From: an uncultured Desulfovibrio sp.
GTDB taxonomy: Bacteria; Desulfobacterota; Desulfovibrionia; Desulfovibrionales; Desulfovibrionaceae
DNA length: 51,688 nucleotides
Reading direction: 5' to 3'
Assembly: GCA_947038175.1 (NCBI GenBank)
Contig: CAMQVJ010000008.1
Span: 1 to 51,688, forward strand
A program made the position numbers and the translations under genes. Shown here one piece after another: positions 19,553-29,296 of this stretch. Each line of letters opens with the position of its first letter. Positions within the stretch are counted from its first letter, which is position 1. Under the pieces are notes generated by a model, which was not told the DNA's origin, made no database searches, and worked only from the letters and a program-made list of their open reading frames with translations.

Positions 19553-19652
19553 GACTCTCTATTTTTAATAAAAATATAAAGTAAATGACTACATTTAAGT
19601 TTTCGCACACATAAAAAATTCACTTTCATACGCTTAAGTATTTGGAGACAAC

Positions 19653-20477
19653 ATGACCGAACATAAAAACGAGAAACTTCTCTCTGCCATTCAAGAAATG
19701 GACAATATAGTAAACACACTCCTTGACGGGGAAAAAGGCTGCCCTTGGGACAAAGAGCAAACGCCACATACCCTTTCGGAATATACTATTGAAGAATGTT
19801 TTGAACTTGTTGATGCCATTCGAAAAAACGATGCTCCAAATGCTTGTGACGAAATGGGCGACTTGGTTTTTGGCATTATGCTCATCGCAAAGAAATATTC
19901 CGAGCAAGGAAAGTTTGATTTTGCTGATGCCCTTAATACGGGCATAGCCAAGATGCGCCGTCGCCACCCCCATGTATTTGATGATACACAAAACGCCACA
20001 ACTAAAAGCATGGAAGAATTGCATCTCACATGGGAATCTATAAAAAAAGAAGAAAAAGAGAAAAGTACCGCTGAAAAGAAAGGTGTTTTTTCCTCCATTC
20101 CTAACGACTTGCCATCCCTTACTCGTGCCTATCGTATCCATGCAAAAGCCGCAAATGCAGGCTTCACATGGGATGACGAGGAAGAAGTGGAACGCCAAGT
20201 TGAAGCAGAGTGGCTTGAACTTTTAGATGCAAAGGCATCAGGCAACCAAGACGCCATAAGCCATGAGCTTGGCGATATGTTTTTTGCATTAACAGAAATG
20301 GGGCGTAGAATGGGTGTAAAAGCATCCTATGCGGTCGACATGACAAATAATCGTTTTATTAATCGATTTGAAGCCATGGAGAACCTTGCCAGTCAGCGCA
20401 ACCTAGACTTTTCCGCCCTAAGCCTTGACGAAAAAGATGAGTTATGGGAAGAAGTAAAAAAAAATGAAACGCATTAA
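19653..20477 (+). CDS. mazG: Nucleoside triphosphate pyrophosphohydrolase MazG
   Basis: Hydrolyses (d)NTPs to monophosphates and pyrophosphate, a house-cleaning enzyme. The 274-residue product has two MazG domains in tandem. Domain 1 carries CPWDKEQTPHTLSEYTIEEC and the metal-binding EECFELVDAI with DEMGDLVFGI. Domain 2 carries FTWDDEEEVERQVEAEW and the paired HELGDMFFAL. GGAGA lies upstream of the ATG. Confidence 0.95.
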   Translation: MTEHKNEKLLSAIQEMDNIVNTLLDGEKGCPWDKEQTPHTLSEYTIEECFELVDAIRKNDAPNACDEMGDLVFGIMLIAKKYSEQGKFDFADALNTGIAKMRRRHPHVFDDTQNATTKSMEELHLTWESIKKEEKEKSTAEKKGVFSSIPNDLPSLTRAYRIHAKAANAGFTWDDEEEVERQVEAEWLELLDAKASGNQDAISHELGDMFFALTEMGRRMGVKASYAVDMTNNRFINRFEAMENLASQRNLDFSALSLDEKDELWEEVKKNETH

Positions 20478-20547
20478 TATAAGCACTTCATTCATCACTA
20501 ATAAGCGTCCCCCATTCGGCCCTTAGACTACAAGAACAGGACCCTAT

Positions 20548-22869
20548 ATGAAAAAAAAACTTTTCTCCTCATTCCAATATAGACTCATGTTTGTTCTCTT
20601 CATATTTGTCAATGTTGCCTTTCTAGGCATTGGCTTTATGGGTCATACATTAATCAAAAAGACCTTTACAGAGGAAAGAGGGCGCAGCCTGCATTCTTTA
20701 GCTGAAGTGCTAGAGCGCTTTATCCCTGAGGGTGGTTATAATGAAATGCTCAAGGAAGCGGGTCTTGAAGACGCCTCCAGAGATGAACAAATAAAAGCAC
20801 TCAACAGTATGCTCGTCACTATTTCAGATAAAGTAGGAAGCACTTTAGATGGGCTAGGCGTTGGTTATTATTCTTTAGATTTAAATGCAATCATTACCTA
20901 TAGCCCTTCCAATCTCTTCCACGATTTTATTGGCGAAGAAGTTCCCTCCGATCACCCAGCTCACACTGTCATGGCGGACAATACAGCCGACACGATATAT
21001 GGTTCTATGGTTCGAGGAAATATATTAAATAGTATGCTTCCTATTGAGCGGGAAGGAAAAGTCATCGGGTACATCTGGGCAAATCATCTAAAGTCAAAAG
21101 TAACAACTGATGTTAACGACGCCCTTGATAGTATCGCTATTATTTTGGGAATCTGCATGGTTGTGATTTCCCTTATCCTTATTGCTTACGTATGTTACAC
21201 CACAAAGGATATTGAGAAGATTATAAATGGCGTTCAGGCTATGCGGGCGAATTTATTCTACCGAATCCCTAACCTCAATGGAAAATTCGGTAAAGTGGCT
21301 ACCGCTATAAATTCCATGACAGATGATATCCTAAAATCGAATATGGAATCACGTCGTGCTATTGCTATACTACAAAATATTATGGACTCTGTTGCCATTG
21401 GCATATTTATTTGCGACCCAGAAAAAAAAGAAATTGTTTACGCCAATAAGTACACCTACTCCTCCTTAGATTTCAACAAGATAGACCCAGACACATTCTA
21501 TAGAATTTTTAATGACGAAGAAAGCACTCCTGAGCACCGCTTCTTTGATGTCAATGGTAAACCTGATTTCAGTCTCTACAGCAGAGAGGATTTCATCCCA
21601 AGAATTGGCAAGCATTTGCTCATTATGGACGGTCTCGTCACATGGCATGATGGACGCTTGCTTCACATGGTTATGGCAACAGATATAACCGAAAGAAGAG
21701 CCTTATTCGCTGCGGAAATAGTAAACAAGGCACAAAAAGAATTCCTTGCAAGAATTAGTCATGAAATTCGTACACCTATGAATGGTGTTATAGGTATGAC
21801 ACGCCTTGCTATGGAAGCGGCCCCTGAAGATGTTAATAATTATCTGAAGAAAATTGAGTCTTCCGGTGCTATTTTACTTGGTATTATCAATGATATCCTC
21901 GACCTTTCCACCATTGAAGCGGGCAAAATGTCTATTGAGCAAGCTCCTATCAACCTGCCTGAAATTATTGGAAACATCAAAGATTTGATATTACCTCGCC
22001 TTGAAAAAGATGTTGAGCTTGTTATTAATATTGATAAATCTGTCCCTGATATAGCGGTCGGAGACAGCCTAAGACTCACACAGGTTCTCATAAATCTCCT
22101 TGGAAACGCCTCAAAGTTCACCTTAAAAGGAAACATTGCCCTCAACCTCACAATGAAAAAACTCGACGGTGACAATTTACAATTACTCTGTGATATAAAA
22201 GACTCAGGAATTGGAATCAGCGAAGAGCAACAAAAGGCTCTCTTTCAACCTTTTTCACAAGCCGATGTTTCCACTGCTCGCAAATTTGGCGGCACTGGCC
22301 TTGGTTTATCCATATGTAGAGCCCTTGTGGGACTTATGGGTGGTGAAATTTCTGTGACGAGCATACCAGAACAAGGCAGTACTTTTTCTTTCTTTTTATG
22401 TCTCAAATCGTATTCTGCTGAGTTTGCCAAAGAGAGTCAACAAGACCTTCCGTGGGAAAGTGTAAGTTTTAAAGGTTATAAATTCTTATTAGTTGAAGAT
22501 AACGCTATCAATAAAGAAATAGCGAGTGCTGTTTTGAAAAAAATCGGTATCACTGTCGAAGTTGCACAAGACGGACAAGAAGCTGTTGATGCCTTTATGC
22601 AAAACGACTACGACCTCATTCTTATGGATATTCGTATGCCTATCATGAACGGCTTTGAAGCAACAAAGTGCATTCGTACCAGCACTAAACACGATGCACT
22701 GACTGTGCCTATTGTTGCAATGACCGCAAATGCAATGGCAGAAGACAGAGTGGCAAGCCTTGAAGCTGGCATGAACGAACACGTGATAAAACCAATTGAT
22801 ATTAGACAATTGAAAAAAGTATTCTACCATATACTCATGAAGGCAGAAGATAGCAAGGACGACGCATAG
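20548..22869 (+). CDS. Hybrid sensor histidine kinase/response regulator
   Basis: Membrane-bound signalling protein of 773 residues. The order of parts is TM1 (about 10-33), a periplasmic sensor of about 160 residues, TM2 (about 195-218), a HAMP-like linker, and a PAS-like region (about 270-385). HisKA follows with phospho-acceptor His405 in ISHEIRTPMNG. HATPase_c has its N-box at Asn520 and the G-box GGTGLGLSICRALVGLMGG. The receiver domain (about 648-770) has phospho-acceptor Asp694 in LILMDIRMPIMNG. The sensor domain resembles no ligand-binding family I can name. No separate response regulator or Hpt protein is adjacent, so the output is unknown. A terminator separates it from the amino-acid transporter genes. 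Confidence 0.93.
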   Translation: MKKKLFSSFQYRLMFVLFIFVNVAFLGIGFMGHTLIKKTFTEERGRSLHSLAEVLERFIPEGGYNEMLKEAGLEDASRDEQIKALNSMLVTISDKVGSTLDGLGVGYYSLDLNAIITYSPSNLFHDFIGEEVPSDHPAHTVMADNTADTIYGSMVRGNILNSMLPIEREGKVIGYIWANHLKSKVTTDVNDALDSIAIILGICMVVISLILIAYVCYTTKDIEKIINGVQAMRANLFYRIPNLNGKFGKVATAINSMTDDILKSNMESRRAIAILQNIMDSVAIGIFICDPEKKEIVYANKYTYSSLDFNKIDPDTFYRIFNDEESTPEHRFFDVNGKPDFSLYSREDFIPRIGKHLLIMDGLVTWHDGRLLHMVMATDITERRALFAAEIVNKAQKEFLARISHEIRTPMNGVIGMTRLAMEAAPEDVNNYLKKIESSGAILLGIINDILDLSTIEAGKMSIEQAPINLPEIIGNIKDLILPRLEKDVELVINIDKSVPDIAVGDSLRLTQVLINLLGNASKFTLKGNIALNLTMKKLDGDNLQLLCDIKDSGIGISEEQQKALFQPFSQADVSTARKFGGTGLGLSICRALVGLMGGEISVTSIPEQGSTFSFFLCLKSYSAEFAKESQQDLPWESVSFKGYKFLLVEDNAINKEIASAVLKKIGITVEVAQDGQEAVDAFMQNDYDLILMDIRMPIMNGFEATKCIRTSTKHDALTVPIVAMTANAMAEDRVASLEAGMNEHVIKPIDIRQLKKVFYHILMKAEDSKDDA

Positions 22870-22927
22870 ATAAAAGAGCACTTTTATACTCTCCGTGAAC
22901 CTTAAAAGAAACAGAAATAAATACGCT

Positions 22928-22973
22928 AAGCAGAGAAACAAATTCAACGAACTTGTTTCTCTGCTTGCTTTTT
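22928..22973 (+). terminator. Rho-independent terminator after the kinase gene
   Basis: 14-bp stem AAGCAGAGAAACAA/TTGTTTCTCTGCTT with an 11-nt loop, followed by a T-rich run. Confidence 0.88.
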
Positions 22974-23116
22974 CATGGGGGATACGGTACTATTCGTCGT
23001 GTTTGAGAAGTTTAGATGTATAAAAACATAAGATATTGTATTTATACTTTATATCCTTCACAAATATATAAATATCACTTTGTTCTCTATGAACTTTCAA
23101 AACCAATGGAGCAGAA

Positions 23117-23863
23117 ATGAAACGTCTTTTTTCTTATGCATTAGTAGTTGCCGTATTTCTTTTCTCTGGAACGTTTGCTCACGCAAAAACATACATTAAT
23201 GGCATAGACGGAAACTATCCGCCTTTCTCATTTATTGATTCAAAGGGCAACCCCACAGGCTTTGACGTGGAAGCTATGACTTGGATAGCAAACAATATGG
23301 GCTTTGAAATTGAACATAGACCTATCAACTGGGACGGGATTATTCCTGCGCTAAAAGCAGAAAAAATTGACATGATTTGCTCAGGCATGAGTATGTCTGA
23401 AGAGCGTATGAAACAGGTTTCTTTTTCAGACCCTTATTACGCTATCACAAAAAATATCGCCACAAGAATGGATTCTCAGCTCACATCATCTGACATTTTA
23501 GAAGGGGACTATATTCTTGGCGTGCAACGCGGAACAAACGAACATACCCTTCTCCAAAATCGCATCGATGAAGAAAAGCTCCCTATTGAATTACGCCTTT
23601 ACGATTCTCCGCCTATGTCTATTGAAGACTTGCTTAACGGTCGTGTAGACGCTATCGCCATTGACAGCGCTCCTCTAAATGACGCTATTGCCAATGGTAA
23701 AAAAATTAAACCTGTGGGCACTTACGCAGAAGGTGACAGTTTTGGCGTCGCCATAAGAAAAGATGACTTAGAACTTCTTAAAACTATAAATGAAGGCTAT
23801 AGACATCTTAAAGCTGACCCTTTTTGGAAAGCACTCCACGTTAAGTATTTGAATATAAAATAA
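23117..23863 (+). CDS. Polar amino-acid ABC transporter substrate-binding protein
   Basis: Periplasmic receptor of 248 residues (SBP_bac_3 fold). The signal peptide MKRLFSYALVVAVFLFSGTF ends at AHA, around residue 23. Family motifs are YPPFSFIDSKGNPTGFDVEA, KAEKIDMICSGMSMSEERMK and VSFSDPYY. The substrate cannot be set from sequence; arginine, lysine, histidine or glutamine are typical. GGAGCAG precedes the ATG. Permease and ATPase genes follow after a 390-base gap. Confidence 0.92.
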   Translation: MKRLFSYALVVAVFLFSGTFAHAKTYINGIDGNYPPFSFIDSKGNPTGFDVEAMTWIANNMGFEIEHRPINWDGIIPALKAEKIDMICSGMSMSEERMKQVSFSDPYYAITKNIATRMDSQLTSSDILEGDYILGVQRGTNEHTLLQNRIDEEKLPIELRLYDSPPMSIEDLLNGRVDAIAIDSAPLNDAIANGKKIKPVGTYAEGDSFGVAIRKDDLELLKTINEGYRHLKADPFWKALHVKYLNIK

Positions 23864-24065
23864 TTACGTATCCATATGAGCGAATGTATTTTCTCAATAA
23901 CTAATCCAAGCTACCAAGCAAGTAATGGGCAGTCCAATGTATTGGCACTATCCATAAGCGCCGCTGCTTTTACAAGCACTTGCTCGTCCCATTTTCTCTC
24001 TAGTTTTTCTCTATATTTGTTTTAATATTTTAGAGAAATCATTTTCTAGTATTTGTTTCAGAACC

Positions 24066-24104
24066 TTTTAGGAAGAGAGACTTAAAAAATCCCTCTTCCT
24101 AAAA
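24066..24104. other. Hairpin in the 390-base gap between receptor and permease genes
   Basis: 12-bp arms TTTTAGGAAGAG/CTCTTCCTAAAA with a 15-base loop. No clear T-run follows on the plus strand. Such hairpins between receptor and permease genes often protect the upstream mRNA or cause partial termination; that role is inferred. Nothing else was seen in 23864-24253. Confidence 0.6.
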
Positions 24105-24253
24105 AGCTCACCTCACAAACGATGGGCATTTATCTAAAAATATTTGCCATGATGTGAATCCAGCATAAAAGAGATGAACGCATTCTGCGATTTTTTATTT
24201 TAAATCATCTTTAGAATAGCATAATTAATACCAACGACGTATTTGAGAATAGA

Positions 24254-24925
24254 GTGCAAACAATAATCACCATACTTGAAAATATGCCCTATATTTTAAT
24301 GGGGAGCTTCATCACCCTTTACCTTGTTATTGGGGCTCTTTTCATTGGCTTTATTATTGGTCTTCCCCTTGCTATTGGGCAAGTTTACGGATCAAGAATC
24401 ACACGGTTAGCCATTTCTCTCTATGTGTGGTTTTTCCGTGGTGTTCCCATACTTCTCTTACTTTTTCTTTTCTACTTTGGCATATTCAATCTTATCAGCA
24501 TAAATCTTGACGTTGCCACGGTGTCTTGTATTGTCCTTGGCTTAGCGAGCTCAGCGTACCAATCACAAATTTTCCGAGGTTCTATACAATCCATTCCCTA
24601 TGGTCAGCTCAAGGCAGGAAGAGCCCTTGGTATGACAGATTCCCAGTCCATTCGCAGTATTATCCTACCACAAGCTTTACGCCTTTCTATTCCTGGCTGG
24701 TCAAATGAATACTCTATTTTGTTAAAAGATTCAGCCCTTTGCTTTGCTCTTGGAGCGCCAGACATCATGGCACGAACACACTTTGTGGCATCACGCACCT
24801 ACGAATACTTACCCCTCTATATCACAGCAGCTTTTTTATACTTTTTGATTACCTTAGCAGGTGTGCGCTTATTACGTTATTTAGAACGCAGATTCGCCAT
24901 CGCTGGCTACACTTTATCCGCTTAA
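24254..24925 (+). CDS. Amino-acid ABC transporter permease (first)
   Basis: Inner-membrane subunit of 223 residues, HisM/HisQ-like. It has about five helices and the cytoplasmic EAA-type loop (GQLKAGRALGMTDSQSIRSI) that docks the ATPase, preceded by VWFFRGVPILLLLFL. The start is a GTG at 24254 with weak ribosome-site evidence; ATG at 24284 is an alternative but would cut into the first helix. It pairs with the permease at 25773 around a shared ATPase. Confidence 0.92.
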   Translation: MQTIITILENMPYILMGSFITLYLVIGALFIGFIIGLPLAIGQVYGSRITRLAISLYVWFFRGVPILLLLFLFYFGIFNLISINLDVATVSCIVLGLASSAYQSQIFRGSIQSIPYGQLKAGRALGMTDSQSIRSIILPQALRLSIPGWSNEYSILLKDSALCFALGAPDIMARTHFVASRTYEYLPLYITAAFLYFLITLAGVRLLRYLERRFAIAGYTLSA

Positions 24926-24947
24926 CGCCAACACATGAGAATTAAAA

Positions 24948-25763
24948 ATGACGAATGAGAACAATATAAAGAACGCTCTACTCAGCGCACAAAATATTTC
25001 TGTGACTTTAGGCAATCGCCTAATTCTCAATGATGTGTCTATCAGTGTGGGCGCAGGTGACCTTAAAGTGCTTATTGGGCCATCGGGCGCAGGGAAAAGC
25101 ACATTTTTACAATGCATAAATCAACTCATCCCCACCGATTCTGGTAGTATATACCTTGAAGGTGAACGCATTAATATGGCAAACAATGCCTCCTTATGCC
25201 ACTTGCGTCAAAATGTGGGTATGATTTTCCAAGATTTTAATCTCTTTGATCACCTCACCGCTGTAGAAAATATCAGTCTTGCCCTGCGAAAAGTGCGTAA
25301 TCTTTCAAAGGAAGACGCAAACGACAGAGCAAGAAAAGAACTAAACAGAGTTGGGCTCGCCAATCGTGCAGGTCTCTACCCTGCGCAACTTTCTGGCGGA
25401 CAAAAGCAACGGGTAGCCATAGCAAGAGCCCTCGCCATGGATCCAAAAGTTCTTTTGCTCGATGAACCCACAAGCGCTCTTGACCCTGAACTCGTTGGCG
25501 AAGTTTTAGCAGTTATCAATGATTTAGCAGCACATGGAATGCCCATGATTATGGCAACCCACCAAATGGATTTTGTGCGCTCATTAGCAACCGAAGTTTT
25601 ATTTATGGAATCAGGCTCTATTATCGAGCAAGATAAACCACATGTTTTACTCGCAAGCACATCAAAAAGCCGCACCCTTGATTTTTGTTCAAAGCTCAAC
25701 AATTTACGCCAAGTTGCGGAACACAGCCCAGAAATAACTTGCACAGCCAATAGCAATACCTAA
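24948..25763 (+). CDS. Amino-acid ABC transporter ATP-binding protein
   Basis: ATPase of a GlnQ/HisP-type importer, 271 residues. Walker A is GPSGAGKSTFLQ (about residue 44), followed by the Q-loop MIFQDFNLFDHLT, the signature LSGGQKQRVAIARALAMDP, Walker B VLLLDEPTSALDPE and the switch histidine in MATHQMDF. It lies between the two permease genes with gaps of 22 and 9 bases. A C-terminal tail of about 30 residues exceeds the family core. Confidence 0.95.
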   Translation: MTNENNIKNALLSAQNISVTLGNRLILNDVSISVGAGDLKVLIGPSGAGKSTFLQCINQLIPTDSGSIYLEGERINMANNASLCHLRQNVGMIFQDFNLFDHLTAVENISLALRKVRNLSKEDANDRARKELNRVGLANRAGLYPAQLSGGQKQRVAIARALAMDPKVLLLDEPTSALDPELVGEVLAVINDLAAHGMPMIMATHQMDFVRSLATEVLFMESGSIIEQDKPHVLLASTSKSRTLDFCSKLNNLRQVAEHSPEITCTANSNT

Positions 25764-25772
25764 GGAGAAGTA

Positions 25773-26453
25773 GTGGATTTTTTTGATATTACTTTCCTAA
25801 CGCAAGAGGTTATCCCCCATCTCAATGATGGGATTTTGGACAGCCTTGCCCTTATCATTCCTGCCATACTTATTGGCGGCAGTTTTGGTATACTCATGGG
25901 CATCGTGCGAGTATTCGCTAAAAAGCCTCTAAAAATAATAGCAGATGGCTTTGTTGCGGTTATTCGAGGTGTTCCTCTCACCATACAGCTTATGATTCTC
26001 TATTTTGGCCTGCCTTACATACGCATATATCTCAGCCCCTACACGGCAGCCCTTTTAGCCTTTATTTTCTGTACAGGAGCGTATCAATCAGAATATATTC
26101 GTGGCGCTCTTCTTTCCATAAAACAAGGGCAAATAAAAGCAGGGCAAGCCCTTGGAATGACAAAGAGCCAAATTATATGGTCGATAATTGTTCCACAGGC
26201 AATACGGCGAGCTATCCCAGGTTGTGGTAATGAGATTATTTATCTCATAAAATACAGCTCACTCGCCTATATTGTGACACATATTGAGCTTACAGGTGAA
26301 GCAAAAATCATCGCCTCAAGAACCTTTCGCCCAACCGAGGTCTACCTCGTAGCTGGTTGTTATTATTTATTTTTGATTACAATAGCCACATGGCTTCTTA
26401 GCAAACTGGAGCAAAAGCTCTCTATACCTGGCTTTAGTAAAGCTAACTCTTGA
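25773..26453 (+). CDS. Amino-acid ABC transporter permease (second)
   Basis: HisM/GlnP-like permease of 226 residues. It has about five helices, with [20 protein letters not shown] and the EAA loop [20 protein letters not shown]. The start is GTG at 25773, chosen because AAGGAGA lies 5-6 bases upstream. It likely forms a heterodimer with the permease at 24254. It is followed by lepA after 7 bases. Confidence 0.93.
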   Translation: MDFFDITFLTQEVIPHLNDGILDSLALIIPAILIGGSFGILMGIVRVFAKKPLKIIADGFVAVIRGVPLTIQLMILYFGLPYIRIYLSPYTAALLAFIFCTGAYQSEYIRGALLSIKQGQIKAGQALGMTKSQIIWSIIVPQAIRRAIPGCGNEIIYLIKYSSLAYIVTHIELTGEAKIIASRTFRPTEVYLVAGCYYLFLITIATWLLSKLEQKLSIPGFSKANS

Positions 26454-26460
26454 GAAACAC

Positions 26461-28266
26461 ATGGCACTATTAAAAAATATTCGAAATTTCTCCATTATTG
26501 CCCACATCGACCACGGTAAATCAACCTTGGCCGACCGTATTCTAGAATTCACTAATCTTGTAAGTGATCGAGAAAAGCGTGAGCAATACCTCGATAATAT
26601 GGAACTTGAGCGCGAACGTGGTATCACAATCAAAGCCCAAACAGTCCGTATACCCTACACCCACAAAGACGGGACAGAGTACATTCTCAATCTCATCGAC
26701 ACCCCAGGCCACGTTGACTTCAACTATGAAGTTTCACGCTCTTTGGCTGCGTGCGATGGCGCTCTTCTTGTTGTGGATGCAACCCAAGGCGTTGAAGCCC
26801 AAACCCTTGCCAATGTTTACCTAGCACTTGAGCATAATCACGAAATTATCCCTGTTCTCAATAAAGTAGACTTACCAAGCGCTGACATTGATAAAGTGCG
26901 GGGTGAAATAGAAGAAAGCATAGGGCTTGATTGCACAGACGCTGTACCAGTTTCAGCCAAAACAGGTCTTAATATTGACCTTGTTTTAGACGCTGTCATA
27001 GAACGCTTGCCTGCTCCCATAGGCGACCCTGAAGCCCCCCTAAAAGCCCTCATATTTGACTCATGGTATGACTCATATCAAGGTGTTGTTGTTCTTTTCA
27101 GAATAATGGACGGAACCCTCAAAAAAGGTGACAAAATTCACCTCATGGCTACAGGGCGAGAATTTGAAGTTATTCGCCTCGGTGTTTTTTCACCCACACA
27201 AAAAGATATGCCCACCCTTGCCGCTGGCGAAGTTGGTTTTCTTTGTGGTAATATTAAAGAGCTGGGCGATGCGAAAGTTGGTGACACTATCACTCTTTCC
27301 AATAACCCCGCAACAGAAGCTGTTCCTGGTTTCAAGGAAGTACAATCCATGGTTTTTTGTGGGCTTTATCCTACAGAATCTGCGGAATACGAAAACCTCA
27401 AAACAGCCCTTGAAAAATTACAGCTCAACGACGCCGCCTTCTCCTATGAGCCTGAAACATCACAAGCGCTCGGCTTTGGCTTCCGCTGTGGATTTCTTGG
27501 TTTATTACATATGGAAATCATACAAGAGCGCCTTGAACGTGAATTTCAAGTGGAACTTATAGCAACCGCTCCCTCTGTTATTTACAAAGTGCGCACCACT
27601 GACGGCGAAGAACTCAACATTGATAACCCATCAAAACTCCCCGACGCAGGAAGAATTGAAGTTCTTTACGAACCTTATGTAAAGATGGATATCCACGTTC
27701 CGCAAGAATACGTAGGCAATGTATTCAAACTCTGTGAAGAAAAACGTGGTATTCAAAAAAATATGGGCTACCTCACGCAATCACGTGTGGTCATCACCTA
27801 CGAACTTCCCTTTGCAGAAATCGTTTACGACTTCTTTGACAGGCTCAAATCTGGCACAAAAGGCTACGCATCAATGGATTATGAACCCATTGACTATCGT
27901 CCGTCAAACCTCTGCAAGCTCGACATCATGCTCAATCAAGAGCCTGTAGATGCTCTCGCTGTTATTGTTCACAAAGATAAAGCCTATTATTACGGACGTG
28001 GTTTAGCCCTCAAGCTCAAGAAAACCATTCCAAGGCAAATGTTTGAAGTAGCAATCCAAGCCGCTATCGGACAAAAAATTATCGCTCGTGAAACGGTTTC
28101 TGCGTTTCGCAAAAACGTTATTGCAAAGTGTTACGGTGGTGACATCTCCCGTAAGCGCAAACTCTTAGAAAAACAAAAAGACGGTAAAAAGCGCATGAAG
28201 CGCATGGGTAACGTAGAGCTTCCACAAGAAGCTTTCCTCGCAGCCCTCTCTGTCGGTGATGAATAG
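26461..28266 (+). CDS. lepA: Elongation factor 4 (LepA)
   Basis: Ribosome-binding GTPase that back-translocates or aids initiation and assembly. The 601-residue length is typical. G motifs are [21 protein letters not shown] and NKVD. The C-terminal LepA-specific domain contains [20 protein letters not shown] and [20 protein letters not shown]. It starts 7 bases after the permease gene and overlaps ung by a few bases, so it is probably co-transcribed with the transporter. Confidence 0.98.
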   Translation: MALLKNIRNFSIIAHIDHGKSTLADRILEFTNLVSDREKREQYLDNMELERERGITIKAQTVRIPYTHKDGTEYILNLIDTPGHVDFNYEVSRSLAACDGALLVVDATQGVEAQTLANVYLALEHNHEIIPVLNKVDLPSADIDKVRGEIEESIGLDCTDAVPVSAKTGLNIDLVLDAVIERLPAPIGDPEAPLKALIFDSWYDSYQGVVVLFRIMDGTLKKGDKIHLMATGREFEVIRLGVFSPTQKDMPTLAAGEVGFLCGNIKELGDAKVGDTITLSNNPATEAVPGFKEVQSMVFCGLYPTESAEYENLKTALEKLQLNDAAFSYEPETSQALGFGFRCGFLGLLHMEIIQERLEREFQVELIATAPSVIYKVRTTDGEELNIDNPSKLPDAGRIEVLYEPYVKMDIHVPQEYVGNVFKLCEEKRGIQKNMGYLTQSRVVITYELPFAEIVYDFFDRLKSGTKGYASMDYEPIDYRPSNLCKLDIMLNQEPVDALAVIVHKDKAYYYGRGLALKLKKTIPRQMFEVAIQAAIGQKIIARETVSAFRKNVIAKCYGGDISRKRKLLEKQKDGKKRMKRMGNVELPQEAFLAALSVGDE

Positions 28267-28957
28267 TCAAAAAATACTCATGCCAAGACTCAGCAATGAG
28301 TGGCTCAGCCTCATAGGTGGTGAATTTGAAAAGCCGTATTACCAAAAGCTCAAGGAGTTTTTGGACAAAGAATACAATTCAAACACCATCTATCCTGAGG
28401 CGGATGATATATTTAATGCCTTTCAGTACACGCCATTACATAGCCTCAAAGTCGTCATACTAGGGCAAGACCCCTACCATAACGACAATCAAGCGCATGG
28501 GCTTTGCTTCTCCGTCAAGCCAGAGCAAAAAAAAATCCCCCCATCACTTGTAAATATTTACAAAGAGCTTGCCCTCGATTTAGCTTGCACTATCCCAAAT
28601 AACGGGCACCTAAAGCACTGGGCAGATCAAGGCGTTCTCTTACTCAACACCGTACTCACCGTGAAAGCCCACAGCGCAAACTCCCACCAAAAACAAGGTT
28701 GGGAGATTTTCACAGACAATGTCATCCAAGCACTCGACACCCTCGACAGGCCCATTGTCTATCTCCTATGGGGAAAGCCTGCGCAAACAAAACAAGCAAT
28801 GCTCACCAACAAAAATCACTTAATCCTACAAGCTCCACACCCAAGCCCGCTCTCCGCTCACAGAGGCTTCTTCGGCTCAAAGCACTTTAGCAAAGCAAAC
28901 GCATTCCTAGAAAAACACGCCCTTAGCCCCATCGACTGGCAAATTCCGCATATTTAA
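28259..28957 (+). CDS. ung: Uracil-DNA glycosylase, family 1
   Basis: Removes uracil from DNA. The product is about 232 residues. The catalytic water-activating loop [11 protein letters not shown] contains Asp71 and His74, AHGLCFSV follows, and [17 protein letters not shown] and the minor-groove loop [13 protein letters not shown] complete the signature. The start could be GTG 28256, ATG 28259 or ATG 28280; the first two overlap the lepA stop and favour translational coupling. Confidence 0.95.
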   Translation: MNSQKILMPRLSNEWLSLIGGEFEKPYYQKLKEFLDKEYNSNTIYPEADDIFNAFQYTPLHSLKVVILGQDPYHNDNQAHGLCFSVKPEQKKIPPSLVNIYKELALDLACTIPNNGHLKHWADQGVLLLNTVLTVKAHSANSHQKQGWEIFTDNVIQALDTLDRPIVYLLWGKPAQTKQAMLTNKNHLILQAPHPSPLSAHRGFFGSKHFSKANAFLEKHALSPIDWQIPHI

Positions 28958-28967
28958 TAGTTTTAGG

Positions 28968-29130
28968 GGAGAAAATATTTTTTGGATATTTTTTTTGGGG
29001 AGCAGATAGTTTTTTGGGTATTTTTTTGGATATTTTTTTTTTTTTTTTTTATTTTTTTTTTTTTTTTTTTTGTGTTTTTTTTTTTTTTTTTTAATTAAAA
29101 TGAGGTTTCCCCTCCCAAACCCTCCCCTTC
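28968..29130. repeat. Long T tract between G-run and C-run segments
   Basis: After AGGGGAG (28972-28978) come T-rich repeats TTTTTTGGATATT, then 29033-29092 with 56 T in 60 bases, then CCCCTCCCAAACCCTCCCC (29111-29129). The outer G and C runs recall the GGGGGAG family, with an expanded T-rich interior. No gene is seen in 28958-29296. Confidence 0.7.
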
Positions 29131-29296
29131 CTGAAAAGGCGATAAAGTATCCTTAATACGAAACACCACAAGTAAATTCAAGTGCAGTGAGTAAATTCGA
29201 AATTAATTTTTTCATAAGTTATAGTGATAATACGTTATTCAAATTAGCTTTTTAGAGAAACACAAATATTCATTTAAGGCAGTCTGGAAAAGCATA

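Noticed and set aside
22489..22947. 152-codon open frame antisense to the kinase receiver domain
   Set aside because: Cys/His-rich antisense shadow without a start site; the kinase gene explains the region.
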